Assembly: GCF_000364225.2 (NCBI RefSeq)
Contig: NZ_AQFT02000001.1
Span: 1,798,001 to 1,862,000, forward strand
Source: Eubacterium plexicaudatum ASF492
GTDB taxonomy: Bacteria; Bacillota; Clostridia; Lachnospirales; Lachnospiraceae
DNA length: 64,000 nucleotides
Direction: 5' to 3'
Position numbers and translations under genes: made by a program. Shown here in pieces: positions 1-10,894 of this stretch. Positions within the stretch are counted from its first letter, which is position 1. Each line of letters begins with the position of its first letter. The notes under the pieces are model-generated. The model made no database searches. It was not told the origin of the DNA and saw only the letters and a list, made by a program, of their open reading frames with translations.

Positions 1-683
1 AGCATCTTAAATCCTTCTTTTATAATGGCTTCCGAACTGCTCTCATCCGAAATAATATTTTCCGGTGTGTACAGCAAATCTTCGGCAATCTCCTTGAGTG
101 CATATACTGCCTTATAAGCATGGATATTTGCCATTTCCGTATCCGAATAAAACGAAATAAATATCTTGTAAAAGTGACTGTCACTGGTTGCAACCGGAGC
201 GATATAAAACTGTTTTGGCTCCTCACTCTTATTTTCCGGCAGCTTTGTCGTACTGTCTGCCGCACCCTCGTCTTCCCCTTTAATCTTCTTTAGAAATTTA
301 TCCAGTTCCGCAATAATATCACTGGAATCTCCATCTACGGGATCTCCATTGCGGATTTTCTCCATTTCATTTGAAATAAAATCTTCAACATGCAGTACAT
401 GCTCCACCAGCTCCAGATGCGGAACATTGTCCGGATGGGACTCTCTTAAATAAAAGAAGACATCCTCCAATTTATGCGACACAGCCGTTATATTATCGAA
501 CATCATAATACCCGACGAACCTTTGATCGTATGCATCGTTCGGAAGATTTCGTTTATGCTGTCTTCATCAAAACAGTCTGCATCTTTTTGTTCCAGTACG
601 GTATCCTGAAGCTGTTCCAGAAGCTGTCCGTTCTCAAACAGATACATATCCAGCATGTCTTCTGTATTAAATCCTTCAGCCAT
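1..683 (-). CDS. cheA: CheA-like chemotaxis histidine kinase, N-terminal part (runs off window)
   Basis: The reading frame starts at ATG 683 behind an AAGGAG site and runs off the left edge, so only about 227 residues are seen. Residues about 5-110 form a histidine phosphotransfer (Hpt) domain; the phospho-acceptor histidine lies in the motif MHTIKGSSG near residue 48. A second acidic, low-complexity linker follows, then the start of what is probably the P2/response-regulator-binding region. In the CheA family this kinase phosphorylates CheY and CheB at the receptor array. Here it is the last visible gene of the cheR-cheB-cheY-cheA run, 32 bases after the CheY-like gene. The kinase and CheW-like domains would lie outside the window, so identity rests on the Hpt domain plus gene order. 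Confidence 0.85.
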   Translation of the reverse strand, partial: MAEGFNTEDMLDMYLFENGQLLEQLQDTVLEQKDADCFDEDSINEIFRTMHTIKGSSGIMMFDNITAVSHKLEDVFFYLRESHPDNVPHLELVEHVLHVEDFISNEMEKIRNGDPVDGDSSDIIAELDKFLKKIKGEDEGAADSTTKLPENKSEEPKQFYIAPVATSDSHFYKIFISFYSDTEMANIHAYKAVYALKEIAEDLLYTPENIISDESSSEAIIKEGFKM

Positions 684-715
684 ATTCTTCTCCTTTTTGT
701 TATATTTTAATTACG

Positions 716-1111
716 TCAAATCAGGTTCAGTTTTTTAAGCGCCTGTTCAAATCTGTCCTGATTAATTGGCTTTCCGGAATATATCGTACAGCCAAGCTCA
801 AATGCCATTTTTACATTTCTCTCTTCATTCAGCGCCGTTGTCATAATAACTTTGACTGCTTTGTCTTCTGGTATGTTCTTTTCTTTTTCCAGCTTGCGGA
901 TTGCAACAAGCGCCTGATAACCATCCATTACAGGCATCATAATATCAAGGCAGACAAGATCATACGGTTCCTCATCTTCCAACGCCATCATAAATGCGTC
1001 TACTGCCTCCATACCGTCTACGGTAACATCGCATTCTCCGTATTTGGATAGAAAATTTACCATAAATTTGCGGGTTACAAAATCATCTTCTGCCAACAAA
1101 ATTTTCATCAT
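716..1111 (-). CDS. CheY-like single-domain response regulator
   Basis: A 131-residue protein made only of a receiver domain. The acidic pair EDD lies at residues 8-10, the phospho-acceptor aspartate in LVCLDIMMP at about residue 56, the conserved Thr in IMTTA and the Lys in SGKPI. There is no output domain, as in CheY, so it probably acts by protein-protein contact, either on the flagellar switch or as a phosphate sink. An AAGGAG site precedes tandem ATGs at 1111 and 1108. It sits 10 bases after cheB and 32 bases before cheA. No flagellar gene is in the window, so assignment to motility rather than another Che-type pathway is inference. Confidence 0.88.
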   Translation of the reverse strand: MMKILLAEDDFVTRKFMVNFLSKYGECDVTVDGMEAVDAFMMALEDEEPYDLVCLDIMMPVMDGYQALVAIRKLEKEKNIPEDKAVKVIMTTALNEERNVKMAFELGCTIYSGKPINQDRFEQALKKLNLI

Positions 1112-1121
1112 CTATTCTCCT

Positions 1122-2153
1122 TTACATTTTATTGAGTATCATATAAGTCCTGGACGCAATATCCTGCAGCTTCACCTGCTGCTCAACCGCTCCAATATCA
1201 TATGCCACTTTCGGCATTCCATACACAATGCAGGTAGACTCATCCTGACCAATCGTTTTCGCACCTGCGTTGCGCATCGCCAGCAGCCCTTTGGCGCCGT
1301 CGCCACCCATTCCTGTCAGAATAATGCCAACCGCATCCTTTTTCACTGTTTTTGCCACCGACTCAAACAACACATCTACCGAAGGACAATGTCCGTTTAC
1401 TCTTGGCCCGTTGCGGCATTCCACCTGATACATGCCGTTCACCTTTACAACCCGCATATGCTGGTCGCCTCCGGGAGCAATCAGAACATGCCCCGGCCGT
1501 ACCGTATCTCCGGTCTGCGCTTCTTTTACACGTACTCTGCACTGATCGTTCAGTCTTTTTGCATACATGGCCGTAAATCCCGGCGGCATGTGCTGCACGA
1601 TTACGACACCCGGAATATCGGGTCCGAATCCTTTGACGACTTCAAATATCGCCTCCGTACCGCCTGTAGACGCTCCGATCGCTACAAGCAGATTACTCTT
1701 TCCGGGTGCGCTGCCTGCGTATTCCTGCTGCATCGGTACTTTCTTTTTAATATTTCCGATCTTTGCCGTAGAAGCAATCTTTATCTTTACGAGCAATTCA
1801 TTACGAATGAAATCTTCCAGCTGCGCCCGGTTCGTAATCACAGGCTTTCCCACAAAATCCACGGCTCCCGCATTCATTGCATCAAAAACCGTATCGGACA
1901 AAGCGCTGATCACTACAACCGGAAGCGGATACTGCGGCATCAGCTTGCGTAAAAACTCAATTCCGTTCATACGTGGAAGTTCCACATCCAAAGTCATTAC
2001 ATCTGGTTTATACCGGATAATCGCATCCCGTGCTTCATATGGATCTCTGGCAGCCGCTACGACCGTAACTGCAGGATCCCTGCTCAGATTTTGAATCAAA
2101 AGCTCCCGGAATACAAGCGAATCATCTACAACTAAAACTTTAATTGAACGCAT
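1122..2153 (-). CDS. cheB: CheB, protein-glutamate methylesterase / glutamine deamidase
   Basis: An N-terminal receiver domain (about residues 1-125; VLVVDDS and VMTLDVELPRM carry the acidic site and phospho-Asp) is joined to a C-terminal methylesterase domain. The Ser-His-Asp triad is visible in GASTGG, QHMPPGFT and GMGGDGAKG, and the C-terminal DESTCIVYGMP motif is present. The family removes methyl groups from chemoreceptor glutamates to drive adaptation. I chose the ATG at 2153, which puts the conserved MRSIKVLVVDDS at the N terminus; it overlaps the cheR stop by 14 bases, implying translational coupling. An ATG at 2165 is possible. At 343 residues the length is normal. Confidence 0.93.
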   Translation of the reverse strand: MRSIKVLVVDDSLVFRELLIQNLSRDPAVTVVAAARDPYEARDAIIRYKPDVMTLDVELPRMNGIEFLRKLMPQYPLPVVVISALSDTVFDAMNAGAVDFVGKPVITNRAQLEDFIRNELLVKIKIASTAKIGNIKKKVPMQQEYAGSAPGKSNLLVAIGASTGGTEAIFEVVKGFGPDIPGVVIVQHMPPGFTAMYAKRLNDQCRVRVKEAQTGDTVRPGHVLIAPGGDQHMRVVKVNGMYQVECRNGPRVNGHCPSVDVLFESVAKTVKKDAVGIILTGMGGDGAKGLLAMRNAGAKTIGQDESTCIVYGMPKVAYDIGAVEQQVKLQDIASRTYMILNKM

Positions 2154-2982
2154 AACGCTTATCATCCTTCCTTTTTCGAAATATAGACGGCTGAACAATT
2201 TCAAAAGGCGTAGCGCTTCTGTCAAGCGTCTCTGTCGTGCCTATAAGCAGATATCCTCCCGGTTCCAGAAAATCATACACTTTCTGCACTAATTGCCTCT
2301 TTGTGGCTTCATCAAAATAAATCATTACGTTTCTTAAAAATATGGTATGCATTTTCCGCTTAAACGGAAATGGTGACATCAGATTAAACTGGCGGAAAAA
2401 CACCGATTTTTTCAAATCGTCAACAGCCACATATTTTCCGTCTTTTGTCTGTCTGAAAAACTGGCGTTTCCACTGATTCGGAACATTTTCCAGCTGCTGT
2501 GCCGTATAGACTCCCGCTACGGCCTGCTTTAAAACCCCAGTCGACACATCCGTTGCCAAGATTCGCAAGTCCCATTGCTTACGCTCCATGCCAAAGAAAT
2601 CCGCGAGCACCATAGCGATCATATATGGTTCCTCTCCTGATGAAGCGGCCCCGCACCAAATACGCACATCTTTTGTATTCGCCGCTTTCTTTTTTACCCA
2701 AGGCAATATATCTTTGCGAAAAAAATCAAACTGCTCAAATTCTCTCATAAAATAAGTATGATTGGTAGTCAGAAGATTGACAAGCATCGTTTCCTGCTTC
2801 CCGGTTCTGTCATGTTCCACCTCATTCATAAACTCATCAAAAGACTTCCAGCCGCCCGAACGGATATAATTTTCCAGTCGTCCGTTCACAATTACTTTTT
2901 TCTGGCTCATATCAATGCCGTAATGTCTTTTCACATAAGTAGATATTCTCGTAAACTCCTCATCTGTTATCAAATGAATCAC
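2140..2982 (-). CDS. cheR: CheR, chemoreceptor glutamate methyltransferase
   Basis: 280 residues in the usual two-domain CheR layout: a short helical N-terminal domain (TDEEFTRISTYV) and a SAM-dependent methyltransferase domain with the SAM-binding motif WCGAASSGEEPYM (about residue 115), the FLRNVMIYFD segment and the C-terminal GYLLIGTTETL strand. It transfers methyl groups from S-adenosylmethionine to receptor glutamates, opposing CheB. The frame opens at a GTG (2982); a TTG nine bases downstream, MLITDEEF-like, sits at better distance from GGGGTGA and may be the true start. The gene overlaps cheB by 14 bases. Confidence 0.93.
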   Translation of the reverse strand: MIHLITDEEFTRISTYVKRHYGIDMSQKKVIVNGRLENYIRSGGWKSFDEFMNEVEHDRTGKQETMLVNLLTTNHTYFMREFEQFDFFRKDILPWVKKKAANTKDVRIWCGAASSGEEPYMIAMVLADFFGMERKQWDLRILATDVSTGVLKQAVAGVYTAQQLENVPNQWKRQFFRQTKDGKYVAVDDLKKSVFFRQFNLMSPFPFKRKMHTIFLRNVMIYFDEATKRQLVQKVYDFLEPGGYLLIGTTETLDRSATPFEIVQPSIFRKRKDDKRYAFN

Positions 2983-3050
2983 CCCGTTAGCTTTAATGCA
3001 AAATTGTTATCGTAAAGCCTCTGGCTTTCGTTAACATAAAATCATCCGGA

Positions 3051-4118
3051 TCAGCTGAACTGTCTGGATATCCTGCAGCAGATCTTAAAAATATCCGGAT
3101 TAAATCGAACACCCGCATCTTTTTCCATAATTTCCAATGCTTCCTGTCTGCCGTATTTTTTTTCTCCCGTCAGAATACAGTACGCTTCCATAATGGAAAC
3201 AATCTGTGCGGCCACCGGTATCTGCTCGCCTTTCAACCCTTGCGGATAGCCGCTTCCATCCCAGTTTTCATGGTGATAGTGTGAAATATCAATGGAAATA
3301 TTCAGGTAATCATTATAATCACTGTTCACATGCAAATCAGACAACAGCTGTGCTCCAAGATCCGTATGACTGTGCAGAATTTCTATCTCATCCTGCGTAA
3401 AATCCATCTCTTTTCGCAAAAGTTCTTTTGGCACACCTATATTTCCAATATCGCACAAACATGCTGCAATTTCAATTGCATCAATATAATCATCGGAAAT
3501 CTGATCTTCATATTTGGGAGACAGCTGCATGCCCTGTGCCAGAATACGGCAGTTATGGCGCAGCCGCTGTGTATGCCCCTGCTCATAGCCGGAATTTTTC
3601 GCAGCAATATTAGCCAGTGCATACAGTATATTTTTTTTCTCTTCTTCCATCTGCCGAAGCTGTGCGTCCACGGAAATCTGCAGCTTACGGTTCGTCTCCA
3701 TCAGCTCATTTTTTACCGTATACAAATGCAGATGCACCGCTACACGCGCCTGAACGACTTCGGTAATAAACGGTTTGGTAATGTAATCCTCACCGCCCAG
3801 TTTTAATCCTTTTACAATGTCTTCCGCCTCATCAAATGCAGAAATAAAAATAATGGGAATTTCCTTTGTTTTCTTATTCGCCTTTAAACTTTTGCATAGT
3901 TCAAATCCATCCATTCCTGGCATCGAAATATCGCTTAAAATCAGCTTTGGATGATACTGCGACGCAATCTTTAATGCCTGCTGCCCGCTCTCGGCAAGCA
4001 ACGGCTCACAACCCATAGTCCTGATAATCTCTTCCAGCACCATGCGATTGATCTCCACATCATCTACGATCAGCACTTTTGCCGCAGCAGTGTCTTTTTC
4101 ATCATAAATCATGCTCAT
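3051..4118 (-). CDS. Response regulator with degenerate HD-GYP domain
   Basis: 355 residues: receiver domain (about 12-130, phospho-Asp in LILSDISMPGMDG), a coiled-coil linker (about 140-175) and an HD-GYP-type domain (about 180-350). HD-GYP proteins normally hydrolyse cyclic-di-GMP. Here the usual [10 protein letters not shown] reads LCDIGNIGVP, so the metal-binding His of the HD pair is Cys and the following Lys is Asn. The second signature, HHENWDGSGYP, is intact. The domain may therefore bind rather than cut its ligand. The neighbouring gene at 5687-6761 keeps both signatures, giving an active/degenerate pair in one operon. It lies between the sensor kinase and cheR. Confidence 0.85.
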   Translation of the reverse strand: MSMIYDEKDTAAAKVLIVDDVEINRMVLEEIIRTMGCEPLLAESGQQALKIASQYHPKLILSDISMPGMDGFELCKSLKANKKTKEIPIIFISAFDEAEDIVKGLKLGGEDYITKPFITEVVQARVAVHLHLYTVKNELMETNRKLQISVDAQLRQMEEEKKNILYALANIAAKNSGYEQGHTQRLRHNCRILAQGMQLSPKYEDQISDDYIDAIEIAACLCDIGNIGVPKELLRKEMDFTQDEIEILHSHTDLGAQLLSDLHVNSDYNDYLNISIDISHYHHENWDGSGYPQGLKGEQIPVAAQIVSIMEAYCILTGEKKYGRQEALEIMEKDAGVRFNPDIFKICCRISRQFS

Positions 4119-4150
4119 ACCCGCTTTCTTGCTTTCTATTTCTAAGACTT

Positions 4151-5609
4151 TTAATAATTTCCTTCTTCCAGCGCAGTTTCCAGTTCCTGGTACTGTGCCG
4201 CAGCCTTTTCATAGTTTGCCTTTTGTACTGCCATTTTCAACCTTAAAATTCCACGACTGATTTCACGCGGCGCACCTTCCGTAAGCTGGCGAATCGTTTC
4301 CATAAACATTTCCGCCTTTTCCCAGTTTTCCATTTCCACACATAAAATCAGTTTTGACAAATTCCGTTTTAAATTATCTATATTTTCCGGTGTTCCAAAT
4401 TCCTTAATGTTATCAAAAGCATCCTCATCTTCTTCGACCTGCTCATATGTATACGTCTGATCGGCCTGTTCTTCTCCCTGTACGGACAGTTCATCTTCTT
4501 CGCCGACTCCCAGCCAGATAGAAAAGAAAACGTGCTTCCTCTGCCTTTTTCCCCTTCCACTTCAATTCTGCCGCCCATCAGCTCTACCAGCTGCTTACAG
4601 ATATTTAACCCCAGACCCGTTCCTCCGTATTTTCTGGAAATCGAAGCATCTGCCTGCGAAAAACTCTGAAACAGCTTTTCCTTATCCGCCTGATCAATCC
4701 CGATTCCGGTATCTTTGACTATGAAAAACAGCTCAATCTTATCATTGACTCTTGCCGTACGTACCACTTCCACCGTAATCTTACCTACGGATGTAAATTT
4801 TAATGCGTTTGACAGCAGATTGTTCAAAATCTGCCCCACACGCAGTTCATCCCCGATCAGATACTCCGGTACCTGCGGCGACACCGTCAGGAAAAATCCA
4901 AGCCCTTTTTCCGTAATTTTATTCGTATGCTGCGAACGGATGTAATCCAGCATATTCCGAAAATGAAACCTTCTTGGCTCCAGCGTGAACTTTCCGGCTT
5001 CCAGTTTGGAAAAGTCCAAAATGTTGTTAATAATTTATTCATATCGCCGCAGCAACGCTCAATCAGCCGCAGTGACTTTAATGTCTGCTCATCCGTCACA
5101 AAGTCAAACATTTCACGTACATTACCAAGAATTCCATTAACCGGTGTACGTAATTCATGCGTTACGTTCGCAACAAACTCGGACTTTACTTTCATCGCCT
5201 GCTGTGCTTCCTGACGTACCTGCTCGACCTCTCTTCCAAGAAACTCCTTTTCCAGAATATCGTTTGCCATGCAGATATAGATCTCTTCGCCGTACATATG
5301 CTGCATAATCCGCGCCTCAACCGGAAAACAGGTCAGATTTTTTCGATATGCCACAAGGTTCTGCGGTTCGTCTCCAAACACATATTCCGTAAAAAAGCCA
5401 CCGTCCGACGCCTTAAACGTACTCGGAAACACATCGCAGATATGCTTTCCTTTCAGTCCTTCTTCATATTCCAGTTTTTTATCTGCCGCATCGTTTGCAT
5501 ACAAAATGCATCCGGATATATCAAAAATCAGCACCATTTCCAGCGCTTTTTCCAACAGCAGCAAATTCTGGCTGCGATCCGTCTCATTTGTCTGTTCTAT
5601 TTGTTCCAT
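4151..5609 (-). CDS. PAS-domain sensor histidine kinase (two single-base frameshifts)
   Basis: Reading through two one-base deletions gives about 486 residues: PAS-like sensor (about 20-130), a short coiled coil, HisKA with the phospho-acceptor in FVANVTHELRTPVNG (about 160), and HATPase_c with DTGIGI, the GGTGLGL box and an FSFSIWLG end, followed by an acidic linker and a 70-residue helical tail. No membrane segment is seen, so it is probably cytoplasmic. The breaks are near 5033 (in AATTAATT-like sequence) and near 4526 (in a T run); restoring one base at each joins the pieces perfectly. It sits in the signalling operon 32 bases before the REC-HD-GYP gene, which is a plausible partner. Confidence 0.85.
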
Positions 5610-5686
5610 TCACCAACTGCCTCCCTCGAAACACGAAACAAAGGCAGCAAAAACGTGCCTTCTTTGCCGCCTGCATTTGTGAAATC

Positions 5687-6761
5687 TCATACAAATTTTA
5701 ACATTTTAATTACTTCGCAATTAAAAACATCTTCTTTTGCAAGTGCAAAACACTCTAATACATCCGGCGAGAACTGGCCGCACTCTCCGTTCATAATCAT
5801 ATCATAAGCCATATCTTTCGAAAACGGCTCTTTATATACTCTCGGACTGACCAGCGCATCATATACATCTGCAACCGATACAACCTGTACTCCAATGGAA
5901 ATCTCTTCTCCTTTCAGATGATCCGGATATCCGTTTCCATCCCATCGTTCATGGTGATGACGGCAGATATCGTAACTGTAACGGTAAAAATCACTGTCTT
6001 TTTTCGGTAGGCTTTTTCAAGTATGTCGCAGCCTATCGTCGTATGGGATTTCATCATCTCAAATTCTTCTTTTGTTAACCGGCCCGGTTTTAACAAAATA
6101 GAATCCGGTATACCAATCTTACCTATATCATGCAGCACGGACGCCCGTACGATCTGGTCGATTTGATACATATCCAGACCATATTTCGGAAAAATTCCTG
6201 TATATACTCCAGCATGATTTTAGTAAAATATTTGATCCGCTGTGTATGTTCTCCTGTCTCCACATTGCGGAATTCAACCAGTGAGCTTAACGATTCCAGC
6301 ATCAATTCGTTATTTTCACGGATTTCCTTTTCCTGTTCCTTAATCTCTATTTCCTGCTGTCTGAGCCGAAGTTCCATTTCCAGTTTATGCTGGTACAGAT
6401 CAATAATGTTGCGGCTTCTCTTTTTTACGATATGCGGATAAAACGGTTTATGTATTACATCTGCCACGCCATAGGAATACGCTTTGTCCTCGCTGTCAAT
6501 CACCGTTTCACCTGTAATCAGTATGACCGGTATCTGTTCCAGCAGATCATGTTCGCGCATGTATTCCAACACGTCAAATCCCGACATCACCGGCATGGAA
6601 ATATCCAGCAGAACCAGCACCAGATTGCGGCTTGCCGCAATCTTTTCAACGGCTTCTCTGCCGTTTTCTGCTTCCAGTGTATCGTACTCTTCAAACATGG
6701 TCTTTAATATTTCCCGGTTAATCGCTTCATCGTCTACAATTAAAATCTGTTGCTCTTCCAT
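5687..6761 (-). CDS. Response regulator with intact HD-GYP phosphodiesterase domain (frameshifted)
   Basis: A receiver domain (about 1-120; [20 protein letters not shown]) is followed by a charged coiled coil (about 125-165) and a complete HD-GYP domain with [11 protein letters not shown] and [11 protein letters not shown]. The family hydrolyses cyclic-di-GMP to pGpG or GMP. The frame is broken near 6190 and near 6000; after correcting one base at each the protein runs to a TGA at 5687. ATG 6761 was chosen because it opens directly on [12 protein letters not shown] and follows GAGGCAG. It is the first gene behind two tandem promoters, so it probably leads the whole operon down to cheA. Confidence 0.85.
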
Positions 6762-6814
6762 ATGTCTGCCTCGCGGTTTCTCCCTGTAATCATAGTTTTC
6801 CTTATATAATATCA

Positions 6815-6843
6815 ATGTTAACCTTTTTCAGCAATCTTGTCAA
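6815..6843 (-). promoter_or_regulatory. Proximal promoter of the signalling/chemotaxis operon
   Basis: On the minus strand TTGACA (6838-6843) and TAACAT (6815-6820) are separated by exactly 17 bases, close to the housekeeping sigma consensus. It lies about 50 bases upstream of ATG 6761. Confidence 0.7.
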
Positions 6844-6895
6844 CCAGAATCAGAAAAGTTGCGATAAAAAGTTAATATACGTTTCCGACCTTTTG

Positions 6896-6924
6896 ATTGT
6901 AACGATGTGCAGGAACAATGTCAA
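6896..6924 (-). promoter_or_regulatory. Distal promoter of the signalling/chemotaxis operon
   Basis: A consensus TTGACA (6919-6924) and TACAAT (6896-6901) with a 17-base spacer lie on the minus strand, about 80 bases upstream of the proximal promoter. Two strong tandem promoters point at the same operon. Confidence 0.75.
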
Positions 6925-6982
6925 TAAATAAATGTTATTTTCAGCCCATTCCTTACACAATAAAGTAAATATGACCTGACTG

Positions 6983-7881
6983 TCATTTCACTTCCCAGTC
7001 CCAGATGCTTAACTGCCTGTAGTGATTTTTTTGTTCAAAAGTATACAAATAGTCAAATATTTGCTCGTTTTGATGCACAATTCCATAATTTTCACATTTT
7101 TCATGAAAAAACCGCATCAGCTGTCTGCTGTTCGGACTTTCAATCAGGTACTGATTTCCATATGCAGATCCATATTTTTCCTTTAAATTTAAATAAGGAA
7201 ACAACTGCTCCGACCTCTCATAAAATATTCTCGATTCCCCTCTCTGAGTGTCAGTCCCATTCCAAAGCAGATAACCCCATATACCTTTGCTTCGATACAC
7301 ATATCCAAAATTCCGGAAATATTGTCCTGTGTATCGTTCAGGAACGGTAAAATCGGCGTTAGCCATACGACGGTTGGTATTCCGGCGTCCCGCAGCTGCC
7401 TGAGCACTTCGTAACGTTTCTCTGTCGTACATACATGTGGTTCAATTTTTTTACACAAATCTTCATCATAAGTCGTCAAAGTCATTTGCACCACACATTT
7501 TGTCTTTTCATTCATTTTCTGCAGAAGATCCAAATCTCTCAAAATGCGGTCCGATTTTGTAATGACCGTAAATCCAAAACCGTATTTTTCAATCAGGCAC
7601 AGCGATTTTCTGACATTTCCAATTTCCAGTTCCAATGGTATATAGGGATCTGTCATAGATCCTGTGCCAATCATACACTTCTTACGTTTGTGCATGAGCG
7701 CATACTCTAATAATTCGACCGCATTTTCTTTTACTTCTATATCTTCAAAAGCGTGGTCCATATGGTAACACTTACTTCTTGAATCGCAATATATACACCC
7801 ATGCGTGCACCCACGGTAAAGGTTCATTCCGTTTTTTGAAGACAAGATTCCTTTTGCTTTTACAACATGCATGTTTTCCAC
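6983..7881 (-). CDS. SPL-family radical SAM protein (frameshifted)
   Basis: The N-terminal 225 residues carry the 4Fe-4S cluster motif CTHGCIYC (about 27-34) preceded by NLYRG, and GTGSMTDPYIPLE, a layout typical of spore-photoproduct-lyase-like (Rv2578c-type) radical SAM proteins. One base is lost near 7230 in GGGAATAC...; the second frame continues to a TGA at 6983 and ends in LSIWDWEVK. Corrected length is about 299 residues. Substrate unknown; this subgroup contains DNA-repair lyases and uncharacterised enzymes. The stop is close to the distal promoter of the signalling operon, and the gene lies 36 bases after the SIR2 gene, possibly in one transcript. Confidence 0.8.
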
Positions 7882-7917
7882 CTCATATCACCGTACCGTT
7901 CATTCTTTTGCCGGTCA

Positions 7918-10784
7918 TCACACATGCGCAAAATACTTAAAATAAATATTCAGCAATGGACGGCTGATTTCACCTCGTTCGTTTTCCTCCGTAAAACGCC
8001 GTACAATATTGCTTCTGGCAATGTTATGAAAAGCAACTTTTCTCAACATTTTGTCATTCCATCTGCTTAACCATGCAATCTGAAATTTGTCGTAATCAAA
8101 CTCATCCATTCCGCCTAAAAAACGCAGCATCAAACTGTCGGTATTTTTCAGTATGTTTTTCAGTTCCTCTACATGAATCCATTGATTGTTCATATACAGA
8201 TTATAAAACATGATTAAAATTTCTTCACATTGATCGGACTTCCCATAATCAATCTGTTCCAACATGCTTTGTTCAAACTCTTCACTCTGATCAATAATAT
8301 GATTGGTTACCAGATGAAAATATAATTCCCATTGATTCCGTTGTGTTTTCTTCCAATCAGTAAAATATTGTCTGATGATCTGCTGATTTTTTTCACTGCA
8401 ATTCGGATAGATTTTTGCAACTGTCATAGCTTTTTCGTCACACAGCAATGGTTCGATGTCCGCAGTACACCCTTCTTCATAAACGCGACAAAAAACATCC
8501 GAAACCGTTTGTATCAGAATACCGATATTACGAATAAGCAAGCTGTCTTTTTCTGCAATCAGCATCCGAAGCAGCGTATTCAACAGCCTTCCCAGTGCAT
8601 AATCGTCCATTTGGAATAATCCATCCTGTTTTGTTTATACAAACTGCGTTCGCCGCAAACACGGATTAAGCGCAAAATAATATCTTTGTGTTCCACACAG
8701 CTTTGCGCATCCGGATTTTCCGTTATACAATCAAATGCCAGTTCAGCCAGTTCCTCATCGGCATGCATATATGCACATACCAAAATGCTGTTCCACCGTT
8801 CACAATCATGTTCTTTCTGCCTGTCGGATTTTAAATTGTTCACAACCGTTTTCATGTAATCCATGCAATCTTCTTCTACTGGAAGAACCTCGATTCCGTT
8901 CCATATAAAGGAATGGAGTATCTCTTTCTTTAACATATATTTGATCATCAGAAACAGTTCAAACCGATTCAATTTTGAAGTATCCGCAGCACTGACACTC
9001 TCCAGCATGCTTTTCACGTATAATACAAAGACTTCTTTTGACTCCTGATACCTGTCCACCATAATATAATTGTTTCTCAAATATAAATAATAATCTTTTA
9101 CCGTGCAACGTAATTTTACAAATTCCGGCAGTTTTCCAAATATCAGATACGTTGTATTATGCTCCACCTTCACATTTTCCGCCATGCGGTAAATATCCTG
9201 AAACAGAGAGTAATGCAGTTGAAAAGAATCAATCTCTTTTAACATTTCCGTATCCTGATACGATAAACACGGTATATCCGAAAGAATCGTTTCTAATTTT
9301 ATATGCTCCACATCCTCCTGTATTCTGTCATAAATATCTTTTGGTATTTCATCAAAAATAATTCCTTTGATCATATGAGCGATTCGCAGCCTGTTAAACT
9401 GTGCCAGATAGTACTGATAATAGTTCTTTTTTCAAAAGAAATTCGGGCTGTTTTACAAAGCGCCTGATAAGCTTTTACAAAATCATCCGTCAGATAATAC
9501 AGAAATGCCTGCTTCGCATATGTTTTTTCACTATCATCAAAAAATTCATGATGTTCTGCCATTTTTCTTAATTCCGGATAATTAAATTCCATTTCCTGTT
9601 GCAGCATTTTGCACTCTGTCTGCGGCACCTCTATCAATTCATACTCAATCTGCTTTTCGTTCTGCGTATAAATCCGAATCTGTCTGATTCCGCTTTTTTT
9701 CAGTACACCGGCTAATACTCCATGCACACTTGTAACATCCTCTTCTTTTTTCTTAAAATCTTCAGATATCTTTTTCAATAGTGCATTTGTTTCCTTTACT
9801 TCCTCTTCCTGGCGACCCAAAGCGCATATTTCATCACCATCAACTCCCAAATGACACATGGACAGGCCTTTTCCACATATCTGTGCAAGATATGGTTGAA
9901 ATGCAAATAAGGCGTAAATACCTTTTTGCTTCTTCCAATCCGGATAATTGCTCGCTGCTTTCCTGACGAATCATATCCATAACAGCAAATAATGCATCCT
10001 TTTTATCCTTACGACATGAATTTGTATACAGGATATTCACACCCAGATTTCTGTAATATTCAAATTCATTTTTATTATAGTCTTTGATTCCTTCCAGCAA
10101 ATATGCCTGTTGAAAATCATCGCCGACAATATCTTTCACCCAGGAAAATAACTGCTTTAAATCCGGATCCTGAAAAGAATAACCTAAAAACAGTACAACA
10201 TGATTGGCAATTACCGATTTTACATATGTCTCTATCAAACGAAAGTTTTTATGGTATTTTAAATAATCATCTTCTTTTAAGACAAAATTATCATGTGCAA
10301 AATCGCCGTGCATCTTGACTATCAGCTTTTCATGATGGACATATGGAAGGTCCTTATCCTGACATACCGTTCTGTAGATATATCCTCTGCGATTCATTTC
10401 CTGTTCCAGAAAATCCGTATAATTGGTCGTAATCATTGTATCCACATGAAAAGCGGCAATCTTTCCGTGAAATTCATTTGGCTGCAGCTGCTGCCCATGA
10501 CGAAAGATCTTTCTGCACAATTCCACATATTCTTTTTTTCCGCGGGAATTAAAATAATACTGCGGTATTCTTAAATAATCCGTTCCGGCCTCATATTCCA
10601 GATGCAGGTGATCACAAAAATCATGAATCGCGCTTGACCAGGACGGTATGCCGGAATCAATATCTGCTCCCGAACCGACAAACAAAACCAGCTTTTTTGA
10701 CAAGTATGCTTCTCTTAAAATTTGTATGGATTCCTTTACAAAAGAATTCATTTCTACTATTTTTTCATCCTTACTTTCGGACAT
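7918..10784 (-). CDS. Long SIR2-domain protein, probable NAD-consuming defence effector (three frameshifts)
   Basis: Four overlapping frame segments (break points near 9850, 9372 and 8595) together give about 955 residues with no second start signals, so this is one gene. The N-terminal 280 residues are a SIR2-like domain: LFVGSGADIDSGIPSW (nucleotide loop), TTNYTDFLEQ, the catalytic-type His in VKMHGDF, and FLGYSFQDPDL. The remaining 670 residues are helical and resemble the long sensor region of DSR-type defence proteins, in which phage proteins trigger NAD depletion. No separate partner gene is seen. Assignment to defence rests on the SIR2 domain, the length and the general architecture; I cannot tell which DSR class it is. 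Confidence 0.75.
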
Positions 10785-10894
10785 GTTTCAAACTCCCTTC
10801 TGTTAGTTATTCCATAAATATACCAAATATGTCTTAATCATACCATACTTTCATCAGACTGACATTGCTTTCCGACATAATTTTATGAAATCTT

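Noticed and set aside
1044-2094. Long plus-strand open frames of up to 302 codons over the cheB/cheY region
   Set aside because: They are antisense shadows of cheB and cheY, which show full catalytic motifs, correct length and ribosome sites on the minus strand.
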